A stretch of 38,984 nt of DNA from Pseudomonadota bacterium (GTDB lineage: Bacteria > Pseudomonadota > Gammaproteobacteria > Acidiferrobacterales > Acidiferrobacteraceae), in contig JAKAXK010000011.1 of assembly GCA_021827145.1 (NCBI GenBank), forward strand, positions 1 through 38,984. The letters run 5' to 3'. Position numbers and translations under genes: made by a program. The notes under the pieces were generated by a model. The model was not told the origin of the DNA and searched no databases. It saw only the letters and a program-made list of their open reading frames with translations. This document shows, piece after piece, positions 1 to 8,146 of this stretch. Every line of letters begins with the position of its first letter. Positions within the stretch are counted from its first letter, which is position 1.

Positions 1-53
1 CCGATCTTTGTTCGGCTCTCGCCTGATCTGCGGCGGCTCACCGGTTGTGTGTG

Positions 54-527
54 TCAGGAGCGGACGAGCGCAGCCTGTCCCGGTCGCGCCTCTATGCGGC
101 GCGCGCGCGGCCCTTTGGCGGCGGCGCGGCGCACAAGGGGGTCGGGATCTTCTTTGAGCGCATCGCGCAGCCCTTGCGGGAGAGCGGGATTGCGCGCGAC
201 GAAGTAGCGGACATTGGGGTCACGGTCGGAGGCGCAGCGTGCGGCCTGCATCGGCGTGAGGTCGGGACGTTTGGCGATGCAGAGGCGGATCACGTGGTCT
301 TGGTCCTCGAGGAACACCGCAATCTCGTCGGGCCTGAGGTCGGCGCGCCGCGCGAAGTAGCAGCGCACCTGCATCCACTGTTCCCGCCGGACTATGAGTG
401 CGCGTTCCTCGGGATGTAGGCGCTCACGCAAGGCGAGCCTCAGGCGGTCTTCCAGAGGTAGGGCTGTGTAGGCCTGTTCCGTCAAGGGCGGGGCTGTCTC
501 GGGTGCGTGTCGGGCAGGTTCTTGCAT
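54..527 (-). CDS. Leucine-rich-repeat-variant (LRV)/HEAT-like repeat protein
   Basis: 157-aa ORF with about three helical repeats of about 26 aa: RCYFARRADLRPDEIAVFLEDQDHVI / RLCIAKRPDLTPMQAARCASDRDPNV / RYFVARNPALPQGLRDALKEDPDPLV. Confidence 0.6.
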   Translation of the reverse strand: MQEPARHAPETAPPLTEQAYTALPLEDRLRLALRERLHPEERALIVRREQWMQVRCYFARRADLRPDEIAVFLEDQDHVIRLCIAKRPDLTPMQAARCASDRDPNVRYFVARNPALPQGLRDALKEDPDPLVRRAAAKGPRARRIEARPGQAALVRS

Positions 528-610
528 CGCGCAAGTCTAGCCTGAAGCGGCCCCGACCGGAACTGCGACTGACCAAAGAGCAGGCCAACGCCGTCCGGCG
601 CACTGCGTAA

Positions 611-1115
611 GTGAGGCCATTGCGGAGCCACACGCGGTGGTGGGTTGGGAGTGGTTGAAGGACATTCGTGATCGTGCCGAGCGTCGGTATTCGAAAAAAG
701 TTTCAGTGAAGCGACGCAAGGCCAACCGCAAAGTCAGCTGTTGGAGTTTTACGGATGTGCAGGCCAAAATTGCGTACAAAACCCGGCTGTCGGGTGGCGT
801 GCCGATTTGGGTGGATGCGGATACAAGCGGTCAGGGGTGTTCCCTTTGCGGGCACGCCGGGCGGGAGAATCGGCCCAATAACGGCTTGCTGTTTGTGTAT
901 GCGGTCATACACTCCAGGCCGATTTTGTGGTTGCAAGGAACGTCAGTATGCGAACGCTCCTCGTCCGGCAAGACGGGGCAAGGACGGGGCGATTGTTAGC
1001 CGTCCCTGAAGCTTCAGGCACTGAAGCCAAAGCCGCACGCCTGCAAAGGTATGCGGAACGGCGGTGGAGCCTGGATGCAAGCGCCGTTTTCATGGTGGGC
1101 CGTATGGCCCATTAG
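611..1115 (+). pseudogene. 5'-truncated, frameshifted IS200/IS605-family TnpB (OrfB) remnant
   Basis: Frame of ORF 637..999 encodes WLKDIRDRAERRYSKKVSVKRRKANRKVSCWSFTDVQAKIAYKTRLSG...GCSLCGHAGRENRP. After about 891-902 the homology continues in the frame of ORF 927..1115 (CGHTLQADFVVARNV), the TnpB zinc-ribbon/RuvC-III signature. The N-terminal RuvC-I half is absent. Confidence 0.75.
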
Positions 1116-1386
1116 GGCGGAGTTGTGGACGATATTGGGAGGGAACCGGTGTCCTACGCGGCGGGCGCTTCCATGGATGTCTTGAGCGCGAACCCTGACG
1201 CTGCGCCACAACTGGTTTTGGCTCGTTCGTGCCGCAAGAGCCTGGTGCATTCCCCGCAGTGTTTGTGCAGCAGTCGATCCGCATATCCGGCGCGCGGTGG
1301 GAGTGTAAGTTCTGCGACCTGTGTTAATATGGGGGCTGGTCTTGGTGCTTGAAATTCGCCTGGACAAGACCCATGTTGGTCCCGTC

Positions 1387-1842
1387 ATGAAGATAACCTC
1401 TCTCCGGATGCCCCTTACGGCCATACAGGTCGCGGGCTTTGTTCTTGCGCTCATGATCGCATGGCCCGTTATGGCTGGCGCCCGACTGGATCGGGGGTAC
1501 TCGACCTACCTCCAGGTGGCACCGATTTTTATGCCGAAGCAGCAATCGCTCCTGTACTTACTGAATACGCCACCCGCGCGGACTACGAGGGCCCACGACA
1601 GTGGGGCCGGTGGCACCTTGAGTGCGCTCGGTCAGGCGCTTGTCCTGAAGCCCGATCTGGGTGCCTGTCAGTCGTTTGCGCACGGCTGCCGTGAGGGCGA
1701 TATCGTCACCTTACCCCACGACAACGTGATGCGGACCATGGGTGCGGGGCTGGGTATGCGTGTGGGTGGTATGCGCCTCGAGTACGCCTACGGCCTTCAT
1801 ACCGGCGCCAATTTCATAGGGATCAGGGAAAGTATCCCCTGA
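1387..1842 (+). CDS. Putative exported protein with N-terminal signal peptide; possibly frameshifted
   Basis: ATG at 1387; MKITSLRMPLTAIQVAGFVLALMIAWPVMAGA looks like a signal peptide. The downstream part has no recognised family. Confidence 0.4.
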   Translation: MKITSLRMPLTAIQVAGFVLALMIAWPVMAGARLDRGYSTYLQVAPIFMPKQQSLLYLLNTPPARTTRAHDSGAGGTLSALGQALVLKPDLGACQSFAHGCREGDIVTLPHDNVMRTMGAGLGMRVGGMRLEYAYGLHTGANFIGIRESIP

Positions 1843-1846
1843 GGCC

Positions 1847-2668
1847 ATGGGTGTCCTTTCCTACATCGTCGACGGCAGTGCGGAAAACTTCCCGCGGCTC
1901 GTGCTCGAGAACTCGCGGCGCGGTCCGGTCGCGGTCAATTTCTGGTCGCCACGAGCCGGGCCTTGTCTGGTGCTGATGCCGCGTCTGGTGCGGGTCGCTC
2001 AGGAATACGGCGGCCGCGTGCTTCTTGTGATGCTCAACACCGATGATTATGGCGAGCTGGCTGCGCGGCTCGGGATTCGCGCCCTGCCGCTCGTCAAGAT
2101 CTTTCGGGGTGGCGCTGAGGTCGACAGCCTTCAGGGGGTGCAGTCGGAACCGGAGTTGCGGGCGTTTTTCGGAAAGTACGCCCCCTGCTCTGATGCGGTC
2201 GTGGACGCTTATGGTCGCGGGGAGCTCACGCAGGCAGCGCGACTGGCGGCGCAGGCGGCCTTGGAACGCCCCGGGGACCCGGAGGCGGCCTTGCGGGTGG
2301 CGAGGCTCCTCGTGCTCGGCAAGCGGCCTCGCGAAGCCTTCAGTCTCCTGGACGCTTTGCCGCCGCAGGCGCGCACACACGGCGAGATCGCATCGCTTCA
2401 TGCTCACCTGGCCTTAATTGTCATGGCGCTCGAAGAGGATCACGCCCCACCTCCGGCATCGGAGGCCGAGGCCCTGTTGCGGGCGGCGGCGATGGCCGTG
2501 GCGCGCGACGATTATGTGGGCGCTTGCGAGCAACTCGTGGCGTCGGCGGCGCATGATTCCGGGTTCCGCCAAGGCCTGGCCGCGCAGGCCGCGCAGGCCT
2601 TGGCGGCGCTACCCATGGCGTGCGAGGCCCGTGAGCGTATCGAGACCTTGCTTGCGGGCAGACATTAA
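1847..2668 (+). CDS. Thioredoxin-fold/TPR protein, CnoX (YbbN)-like
   Basis: VAVNFWSPRAGPCLVLMPRLVRVAQEYGGRVLLVMLNTDDYGELAARLGIRALPLVKIFRGG thioredoxin fold followed by an alanine-rich TPR-like C-terminal region. Confidence 0.85.
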   Translation: MGVLSYIVDGSAENFPRLVLENSRRGPVAVNFWSPRAGPCLVLMPRLVRVAQEYGGRVLLVMLNTDDYGELAARLGIRALPLVKIFRGGAEVDSLQGVQSEPELRAFFGKYAPCSDAVVDAYGRGELTQAARLAAQAALERPGDPEAALRVARLLVLGKRPREAFSLLDALPPQARTHGEIASLHAHLALIVMALEEDHAPPPASEAEALLRAAAMAVARDDYVGACEQLVASAAHDSGFRQGLAAQAAQALAALPMACEARERIETLLAGRH

Positions 2669-3630
2669 CGTCTGACCGCCTGGTGGCGGGTATCCGGTGT
2701 CGAGCCGTGCCTATCGGTCGGTAGCTCCGTCTTTTTGTCGATTCCCTCCCCGGCGTGTTTGATGACCGAATTGATCTGGCCACCTATGAGCAGGACGAGC
2801 CCGTCGAGATACATCCAGGTCAGCAGCACGATGACTGCTCCTATGGAACCGTAGGTCTTGTTGTATGAGCCGAAGTGGTTGACATAGGCTGCAAAGAGTA
2901 GCGATGTTGTGATCCATCCGAAGACCGCGAACAGTGAGCCTGGCGTGAGCCAGCGCCACTCCTGACGCACGTTGGGGGTGAAGTAATACAGGAGCGCCGC
3001 TGCCAGAATCACTGCGAGCAGCAGGATGGGCCAGCGCACGATGTCGAGAACGAATGGCAGCAGCTGGACCCCGAGGCGATGGGCGAGGGCATTGGCTGCA
3101 AGCGGCCCGAAGAAGAAGATGGCGAACGCGGTTATGAGTACGAGCGCGAGCGCCAACACGAGAAGCACGGCCATCAGGAATACGCGCCACCTGGGCCGCT
3201 CCTCACGCACGCCGTAGGCCTGGTTCATCCCGGCGCTGATCGCTGTAATGGCATTGCTTGCTGAATAAAGCGCGAAGGCCACACCAAAGGACAGGAGCCC
3301 ATCCTGGTGTTGATGGAGCAAGCCCTCCACGTTGCTCTTCACGAGCGTCAAGGCCTGGGTGGGAAGAACCTTGCCGAGCACGCTCGATACTGCGTGTATG
3401 CGGTGGTGCGTGGGCAGGTAGGCAAGCAATGTCATCAGAAACAGTATGAAGGGGAAGAGCGACAGGAAGAAATAATACGCGAGTTGGGCACTGTAGCCCG
3501 TCAAGTCATTCTTGCTTACGCCCGCGGCAACGCGCTTCAGCAGACCCCAGGGGCCTAGGTGTTCCACGGTCCGGGTAAGAGACTTGCGGTGAGCCTTGAG
3601 GGTCATGCCCCCAGCATAAGGGGTTGGCAA
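2665..3630 (-). CDS. YihY/BrkB-family inner membrane protein
   Basis: 321-aa multi-TM protein with YSAQLAYYFFLSLFPFILFLMTLLAYLP and TWMYLDGLVLLIGGQINSVIK family motifs. Confidence 0.85.
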   Translation of the reverse strand: MPTPYAGGMTLKAHRKSLTRTVEHLGPWGLLKRVAAGVSKNDLTGYSAQLAYYFFLSLFPFILFLMTLLAYLPTHHRIHAVSSVLGKVLPTQALTLVKSNVEGLLHQHQDGLLSFGVAFALYSASNAITAISAGMNQAYGVREERPRWRVFLMAVLLVLALALVLITAFAIFFFGPLAANALAHRLGVQLLPFVLDIVRWPILLLAVILAAALLYYFTPNVRQEWRWLTPGSLFAVFGWITTSLLFAAYVNHFGSYNKTYGSIGAVIVLLTWMYLDGLVLLIGGQINSVIKHAGEGIDKKTELPTDRHGSTPDTRHQAVRR

Positions 3631-3657
3631 CGATCTTGGCAGGGCCCAATGGTCTGT

Positions 3658-4719
3658 CTAGGCGTTGCCAAGTCCCAGCACTTCGGTCTTCTCGGAAGTT
3701 GCGAACTCCAACATCCGCATAACCGGCGCGAGGGCGCGCCGCCGGATCGACTCTTCGATGCGGATCTCGGGCCCGCCCGCGATGAGGGCGGCCTCGAGCG
3801 AGGCTAGGGAGTTCATGGCCATCCAGGGGCAGTGGGCGCACGACTTGCAGGTCGCCCCGCGGCCGCCCGTGGGCGCCTCGAGGAACTCTTTGCCGGGCGC
3901 GGCTTGGCGCATTTTGTACATGATGCCGTTGTCGGTGGCGACGATGAAGCGCTGTGCGGGTCTCGTTCGGGCCGCCTCGATCATCGCGGTGGTGGAGCCG
4001 ACCATGTCGGCCAGTGCGATTACGGCCTCAGGCGATTCGGGATGGGCAAGAACATCCGCGTCCGGATATTGTTGCTTCAGCTCAATGAGCGCCTGTGCGC
4101 GGAATTCCTCGTGGACGACGCACGCGCCCTGCCAAAGCAGCATGTCCGCCCCGCTTTCACGTTGCACGTAGTCGCCGAGATGGCGGTCCGGCGCCCATAG
4201 GATCTTTTCTCCCCGGTTTTTCAGGTAACGGGCGACGCGTAAGGCGATGCTCGATGTCACGACCCAGTCGGCACGCGCCTTGACCTCGGCGCTCGTGTTC
4301 GCATAGACGACCACGGTGCGGTCGGGGTGCGCGTCGCAGAAGGCGCTGAACGCATCCGCCGGGCAGCCCTCGTCGAGCGAGCAGGTGGCCTCAAGGGTGG
4401 GCATGAGAACGCGTTTCTCGGGGTTCAATATCTTGGCCGTCTCGCCCATGAATCGCACGCCGGCCACCACCAGGGTGCGGGCCTTGTGCTCATGGCCGAA
4501 GCGCGCCATATCCAGGGAGTCGGAGACATAACCGCCCGTGTCCTCGGCGAGGGCTTGAAGGTCGGCATCCGTGTAATAGTGCGCGACCAGCACAGCGTCC
4601 TGTTCGACGAGAAGCCTCTTGATGCGCTGGATCCGGCGCGCGCGGTCAAGTTCCGCGACCGTCCCGTTGCGATCCGTGGGGCGTATGGATAGTGCGCTGG
4701 TATTCGTCGGCATGGTCAT
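3658..4719 (-). CDS. nadA: Quinolinate synthase
   Basis: [40 protein letters not shown] and [16 protein letters not shown] (Fe-S ligands) are typical of NadA. Confidence 0.95.
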   Translation of the reverse strand: MTMPTNTSALSIRPTDRNGTVAELDRARRIQRIKRLLVEQDAVLVAHYYTDADLQALAEDTGGYVSDSLDMARFGHEHKARTLVVAGVRFMGETAKILNPEKRVLMPTLEATCSLDEGCPADAFSAFCDAHPDRTVVVYANTSAEVKARADWVVTSSIALRVARYLKNRGEKILWAPDRHLGDYVQRESGADMLLWQGACVVHEEFRAQALIELKQQYPDADVLAHPESPEAVIALADMVGSTTAMIEAARTRPAQRFIVATDNGIMYKMRQAAPGKEFLEAPTGGRGATCKSCAHCPWMAMNSLASLEAALIAGGPEIRIEESIRRRALAPVMRMLEFATSEKTEVLGLGNA

Positions 4720-5333
4720 TCCTCCCAGGGAGGCCTCGCATCGCGTAAGCGGTAGAGCCGGGCGGGGCGGTGAGGCCCTCCGCGCCGCGCGTCGCGGGTC
4801 TCGACAAGATCCCAGGATGCGCGGATGCGCCGGCGGAAGTTGCGTTTATCGAGCGTCTGGCGCCCGATGATCTCATAGACGGTCTGGAGTTCTCCCAGCG
4901 TGAATCGCTCGGCCAGAAACTGATAGGCGATCGGCGCATACTCGAGCTTGCCCGCGAGCCGTTCACAGGCACGCCCCACGATGATCTGGTGTTCCTCAAC
5001 CAAGGTGGGTGCGAGCGTCGGATCGACCCAGCCAACCCCGGTGCGCCCGATGCGCAGCCGATCATGGGGGGCCAGCGCGTAATAGGCGACGATTGCGCGC
5101 GGGTGGCCCCGTCCGCCGTCAAAGGTGTAGAGCTGCTCGAGGAACACGTCCTCGATGCTCGCCGCTTCCCACAGGGCGCGGCGGGCGCAAGCCTCCAGTG
5201 TCTCACCTTCCTCGAGAGGGGCGCTCGGGATCCGTCCCTGTCCCCCTTCCAGTCGCAGAAATTCCAGCCTCTCGCGGATCGTAAAAAGCGCGACGGCCGC
5301 CGCAATCGGCGCGGAAGGCTTGGTGTCATTCAT
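4716..5333 (-). CDS. NrtR-like Nudix-fold/winged-helix transcriptional regulator
   Basis: Degenerate Nudix box ([25 protein letters not shown]) plus C-terminal wHTH ([31 protein letters not shown]); overlaps the nadA start by ATGA. Confidence 0.8.
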   Translation of the reverse strand: MNDTKPSAPIAAAVALFTIRERLEFLRLEGGQGRIPSAPLEEGETLEACARRALWEAASIEDVFLEQLYTFDGGRGHPRAIVAYYALAPHDRLRIGRTGVGWVDPTLAPTLVEEHQIIVGRACERLAGKLEYAPIAYQFLAERFTLGELQTVYEIIGRQTLDKRNFRRRIRASWDLVETRDARRGGPHRPARLYRLRDARPPWEE

Positions 5334-5378
5334 ACACGAACGCTACGCCCCCGCCTCTTCCCCGTCAAGGGTCGTCGA

Positions 5379-5398
5379 ACCGGCCGGATACGACCGGT
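5379..5398. promoter_or_regulatory. Candidate operator: 20-bp imperfect palindrome ACCGGCCGGATACGACCGGT
   Basis: 8 of 10 base pairs are symmetric; lies between the divergent nrtR-like/nadA operon and a Nudix hydrolase gene. Confidence 0.35.
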
Positions 5399-5433
5399 GC
5401 CGCGCCCGCTACACGCTTTGAGCCGAGTGGCGC

Positions 5434-5439
5434 TACAAT
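5434..5439 (+). promoter_or_regulatory. Candidate -10 element (TACAAT) for the Nudix hydrolase gene
   Basis: TACAAT lies 6 nt before the ATG at 5446; no strong -35 hexamer seen. Confidence 0.35.
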
Positions 5440-5445
5440 CGCGTC

Positions 5446-6021
5446 ATGGTCTTTTGTCGTAACTGCGGTAGGGGCTTGAGTCGCCGGATCCCGGAGGGGG
5501 ATACGCGGGCGCGTGATGTCTGTGACCACTGTTCCTCCATTCACTACGAGAACCCCAAGGTCGTGGCCGGCTGTCTGCCTCTGTGGGAGGGGCAGGTACT
5601 CCTGTGCCGACGCGCCATAGAGCCGCGTCGCGGCTTGTGGACGCTGCCCGCCGGATTCATGGAGAACGAGGAGACGACGAGCGAGGCGGCGGCACGTGAG
5701 ACCTGGGAGGAGGCGCAGGCGCGCGTGGACATCGACGGTCTCTACACCTTGTTCAATCTCCCGCATATCAGCCAAGTCTATCTCATGTTTCGTGCCCGAC
5801 TGCATGATCTCGACTTTGGCCCCGGCCCCGAGAGCCTCGAGGTCGCGCTCTTTCCGGAGGACCAGGTCCCATGGGACGAGATCGCCTTCCCGGCCGTCCG
5901 TGAGACACTGAAGCTCTATTTCAAAGACCGCCCGCGCGGCCTCTATCCGTTTCGTGCCGGCGATCTGATGAGGAGTACCGACGGACGGGGTTATCAGGTC
6001 CGTTTTCTCTCGTCCTCTTGA
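5446..6021 (+). CDS. Nudix hydrolase with N-terminal zinc ribbon
   Basis: CRNCG...CDHCS zinc ribbon; Nudix box GFMENEETTSEAAARETWEEAQ with catalytic REx2EE core. Confidence 0.9.
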   Translation: MVFCRNCGRGLSRRIPEGDTRARDVCDHCSSIHYENPKVVAGCLPLWEGQVLLCRRAIEPRRGLWTLPAGFMENEETTSEAAARETWEEAQARVDIDGLYTLFNLPHISQVYLMFRARLHDLDFGPGPESLEVALFPEDQVPWDEIAFPAVRETLKLYFKDRPRGLYPFRAGDLMRSTDGRGYQVRFLSSS

Positions 6022-6231
6022 AAGTCCGGGCTTGCGTCCCCACCAAAGGGGTTGGAGCGCGTGAAGGCGGGGCGAGCGTAAGTCGTTGTCCCGTCTGTGT
6101 GCTCGCGATCTCGGCCAATCGCGGATCGTCGGGAACGACGTCGGTCGGGACGGATCGTAGGTGGCCTAGGCCCCCTGTATCTTGCGCCCGTTCGGTTCAT
6201 TCATTCGTGGTAAGCGACTAGGAGAAAGACC

Positions 6232-6882
6232 TTGGAAAAGTACGTATTGCCTGAACTCGATTACGATTACAACGCCCTTGAGCCCCATATCTCGGGCAAG
6301 ATCTTGGAACTGCACCACGGCAAGCACCATCTCGCGTACGTGAATGGTGCCAACCAGGCCTTGGAGGGCTTGAAGGAGGCGCAGGAGACCAAGAACTTCG
6401 CGCGCATTGCGGCGCTAGAGCACGCCCTCGCCTTCAACCTCTCCGGGCATATTCTGCACTCGCTTTTCTGGAAGAACCTGTCGCCCAACGGCGGGGGCAA
6501 GCCCGAAGGCGATCTGGCGCGCACCATCGACCGCGACTTCGGGTCCTTTGAGGGCTTTAAGAGCCAATTCGTGAACGCCGCCATGACCACGATGGGATCG
6601 GGATGGGCGGCCCTCGTCTGGGATCCGACCGGCCAGCGCCTCATTACGACCGAGATCCACGACCATCAGTCGGAGATGACGCCGGGCGGTATTCCACTTA
6701 TGGTCCTCGACGCTTGGGAGCATGCCTATTATCTGCAGTATCAGAATGAAAAGGCCAAGTTCTTCGAGGCGGTCTGGAACGTATGGAATTGGAAGGATAT
6801 CGGCGAGCGCTTCAATAAGGTCCGGTCGGTTGATGTCGGGCTTGCATCCGCTGCCACATCCAAGAGGGCCGGCGGCAAGTAG
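6232..6882 (+). CDS. Superoxide dismutase [Fe/Mn]
   Basis: LPELDYDYNALEPHISGKILELHHGKHH, SLFWKNLSPNGG, DHQSEMTPGGIPLMVLDAWEHAYYLQY; TTG start with AGGAG upstream (6220-6224). Confidence 0.95.
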   Translation: MEKYVLPELDYDYNALEPHISGKILELHHGKHHLAYVNGANQALEGLKEAQETKNFARIAALEHALAFNLSGHILHSLFWKNLSPNGGGKPEGDLARTIDRDFGSFEGFKSQFVNAAMTTMGSGWAALVWDPTGQRLITTEIHDHQSEMTPGGIPLMVLDAWEHAYYLQYQNEKAKFFEAVWNVWNWKDIGERFNKVRSVDVGLASAATSKRAGGK

Positions 6883-7030
6883 CCCGTCGCCAGGGGGTGA
6901 TGCCGCCCCGCCCTATCGTTTTACGGCGGACCTCGGTAGACTAAACGGAAACCGGGGCCCCGCCGTGTTTGGCTGCAAGATGCTCGAGCGGGTGTCCCTC
7001 ACGCTTTTCCACTGACGACTAGGAGCTCAC

Positions 7031-7711
7031 ATGCATAAGAGGTACGCCGCCTTGGCGGCTATTGGCTGCCTGCTGGCGGCCCCAGTCATGGCCAAGGGAC
7101 TCTCGCCCAAGGCACAGTTGAGCTATAGCCTCGGCTATCAGTTCGGCGAGAATTTGCGCAATAACGGCGTCCCTGTGGAAGCCCCGATCTTTACCCGCGC
7201 GATCAATGACGCCCTGAAGGGGGCCAAGCCCTTGCTGTCGCCGGCACAGATGGCGGCAACGGTGGCCAAGTTCCAGAAAGAGATGCAGGCGCACAACGTC
7301 GCGATGCTCAAGGCCTTAGGGGCGCGCGAGCTGGCCGCTGGCCGGGCGTTCCGTGCGAAGTTCGCCAAAGAGCCGGGCGTGAAGGTCCTGCCCGGCGGCG
7401 TCGAGTACAAGGTGCTGGTCGAGGGGCACGGGGCGCGACCGACCTTGAGCCAGACGATCAAGGCCGACTATTGGGGCCGCTTCATCAACGGCCGCCTGTT
7501 TGCCACGAATCAGAAGACCGGCAAGCCCGCGATTCTGCCCTTGAGCGGTCTCATAGCGGGCCTCAAGGAGGCCTTGGTCCTCATGCCCGTCGGATCCACA
7601 TGGAAGATCGTGGTTCCCGGGCATCTGGCCTATGGCCCCCAGGGGCGGCCCGCCATTCCGCCTAATACCACCCTGGTCTTCACGATCCACCTTTTGGGTC
7701 TGAAGAAGTAA
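7031..7711 (+). CDS. Exported FKBP-type peptidyl-prolyl isomerase (FklB/Mip-like)
   Basis: Signal peptide MHKRYAALAAIGCLLAAPVMA; C-terminal FKBP fold with LMPVGSTWKIVVPGHLAYGPQGRPAIPPNTTLVFTIHLLGL. Confidence 0.9.
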   Translation: MHKRYAALAAIGCLLAAPVMAKGLSPKAQLSYSLGYQFGENLRNNGVPVEAPIFTRAINDALKGAKPLLSPAQMAATVAKFQKEMQAHNVAMLKALGARELAAGRAFRAKFAKEPGVKVLPGGVEYKVLVEGHGARPTLSQTIKADYWGRFINGRLFATNQKTGKPAILPLSGLIAGLKEALVLMPVGSTWKIVVPGHLAYGPQGRPAIPPNTTLVFTIHLLGLKK

Positions 7712-7741
7712 TGAGGAAGTAGGCGGTCTTGCGATCAGGAA

Positions 7742-7768
7742 ATAGGGGCCTTCGGGCCCCTATTTTTT
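7742..7768 (+). terminator. Rho-independent terminator downstream of the FKBP gene
   Basis: ATAGGGGCC TTC GGGCCCCTATTTTTT: GC-rich stem with a T tract. Confidence 0.9.
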
Positions 7769-7816
7769 GCCTGTCGTCTTGGGGCCTAGCGGATCCCGAA
7801 CCCCTTAAGCCCGATA

Positions 7817-8023
7817 TCAGCGTAGCGGTCGGACATGCGTGGCCTGCATGCCTTTTTGGCTGCGTGTGCTTTCGAACTCGACCGCCTGACCTTCCGATAG
7901 GTTCCGAAACCCTTCGCCTTGGATCGCGGAATAATGCACGAACACATCCGGGCTCCCGTCCTGCGGGGCTATAAAACCAAAGCCCTTTGCTTCATTGAAC
8001 CACTTCACTGTTCCCATTCGCAT
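7817..8023 (-). CDS. Cold-shock domain protein (CspA family)
   Basis: [54 protein letters not shown]1 and RNP2 motifs; start chosen at internal Met33 of the listed ORF. Confidence 0.93.
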   Translation of the reverse strand: MRMGTVKWFNEAKGFGFIAPQDGSPDVFVHYSAIQGEGFRNLSEGQAVEFESTRSQKGMQATHVRPLR

Positions 8024-8053
8024 TTGTGTCTCGCCCTTTTTCATTGATATAGA

Positions 8054-8059
8054 ATTATA
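8054..8059 (-). promoter_or_regulatory. Candidate -10 box (TATAAT) for the csp gene
   Basis: Reverse complement of ATTATA, about 31 bp upstream of the csp ATG. Confidence 0.55.
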
Positions 8060-8064
8060 AAGCG

Positions 8065-8084
8065 CGGCCCACTTGTCTGGGCCG
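8065..8084. promoter_or_regulatory. 20-bp inverted repeat CGGCCCA-CTTGTC-TGGGCCG in the csp upstream region
   Basis: Perfect 7-bp arms with 6-bp spacer, just upstream of the csp -10; could be an operator or the osmC 3' hairpin. Confidence 0.4.
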
Positions 8085-8146
8085 TTGTAATGTACGCGAG
8101 CCGTGGGCTGCGCGGACACTAGCGAAAGTCCTAGATCGATGGAATA

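Noticed and set aside
2665-2668. cnoX-like and yihY stop codons overlap in a shared TTAA
   Set aside because: Tight convergent packing is common in compact genomes; no further signal supports regulation.
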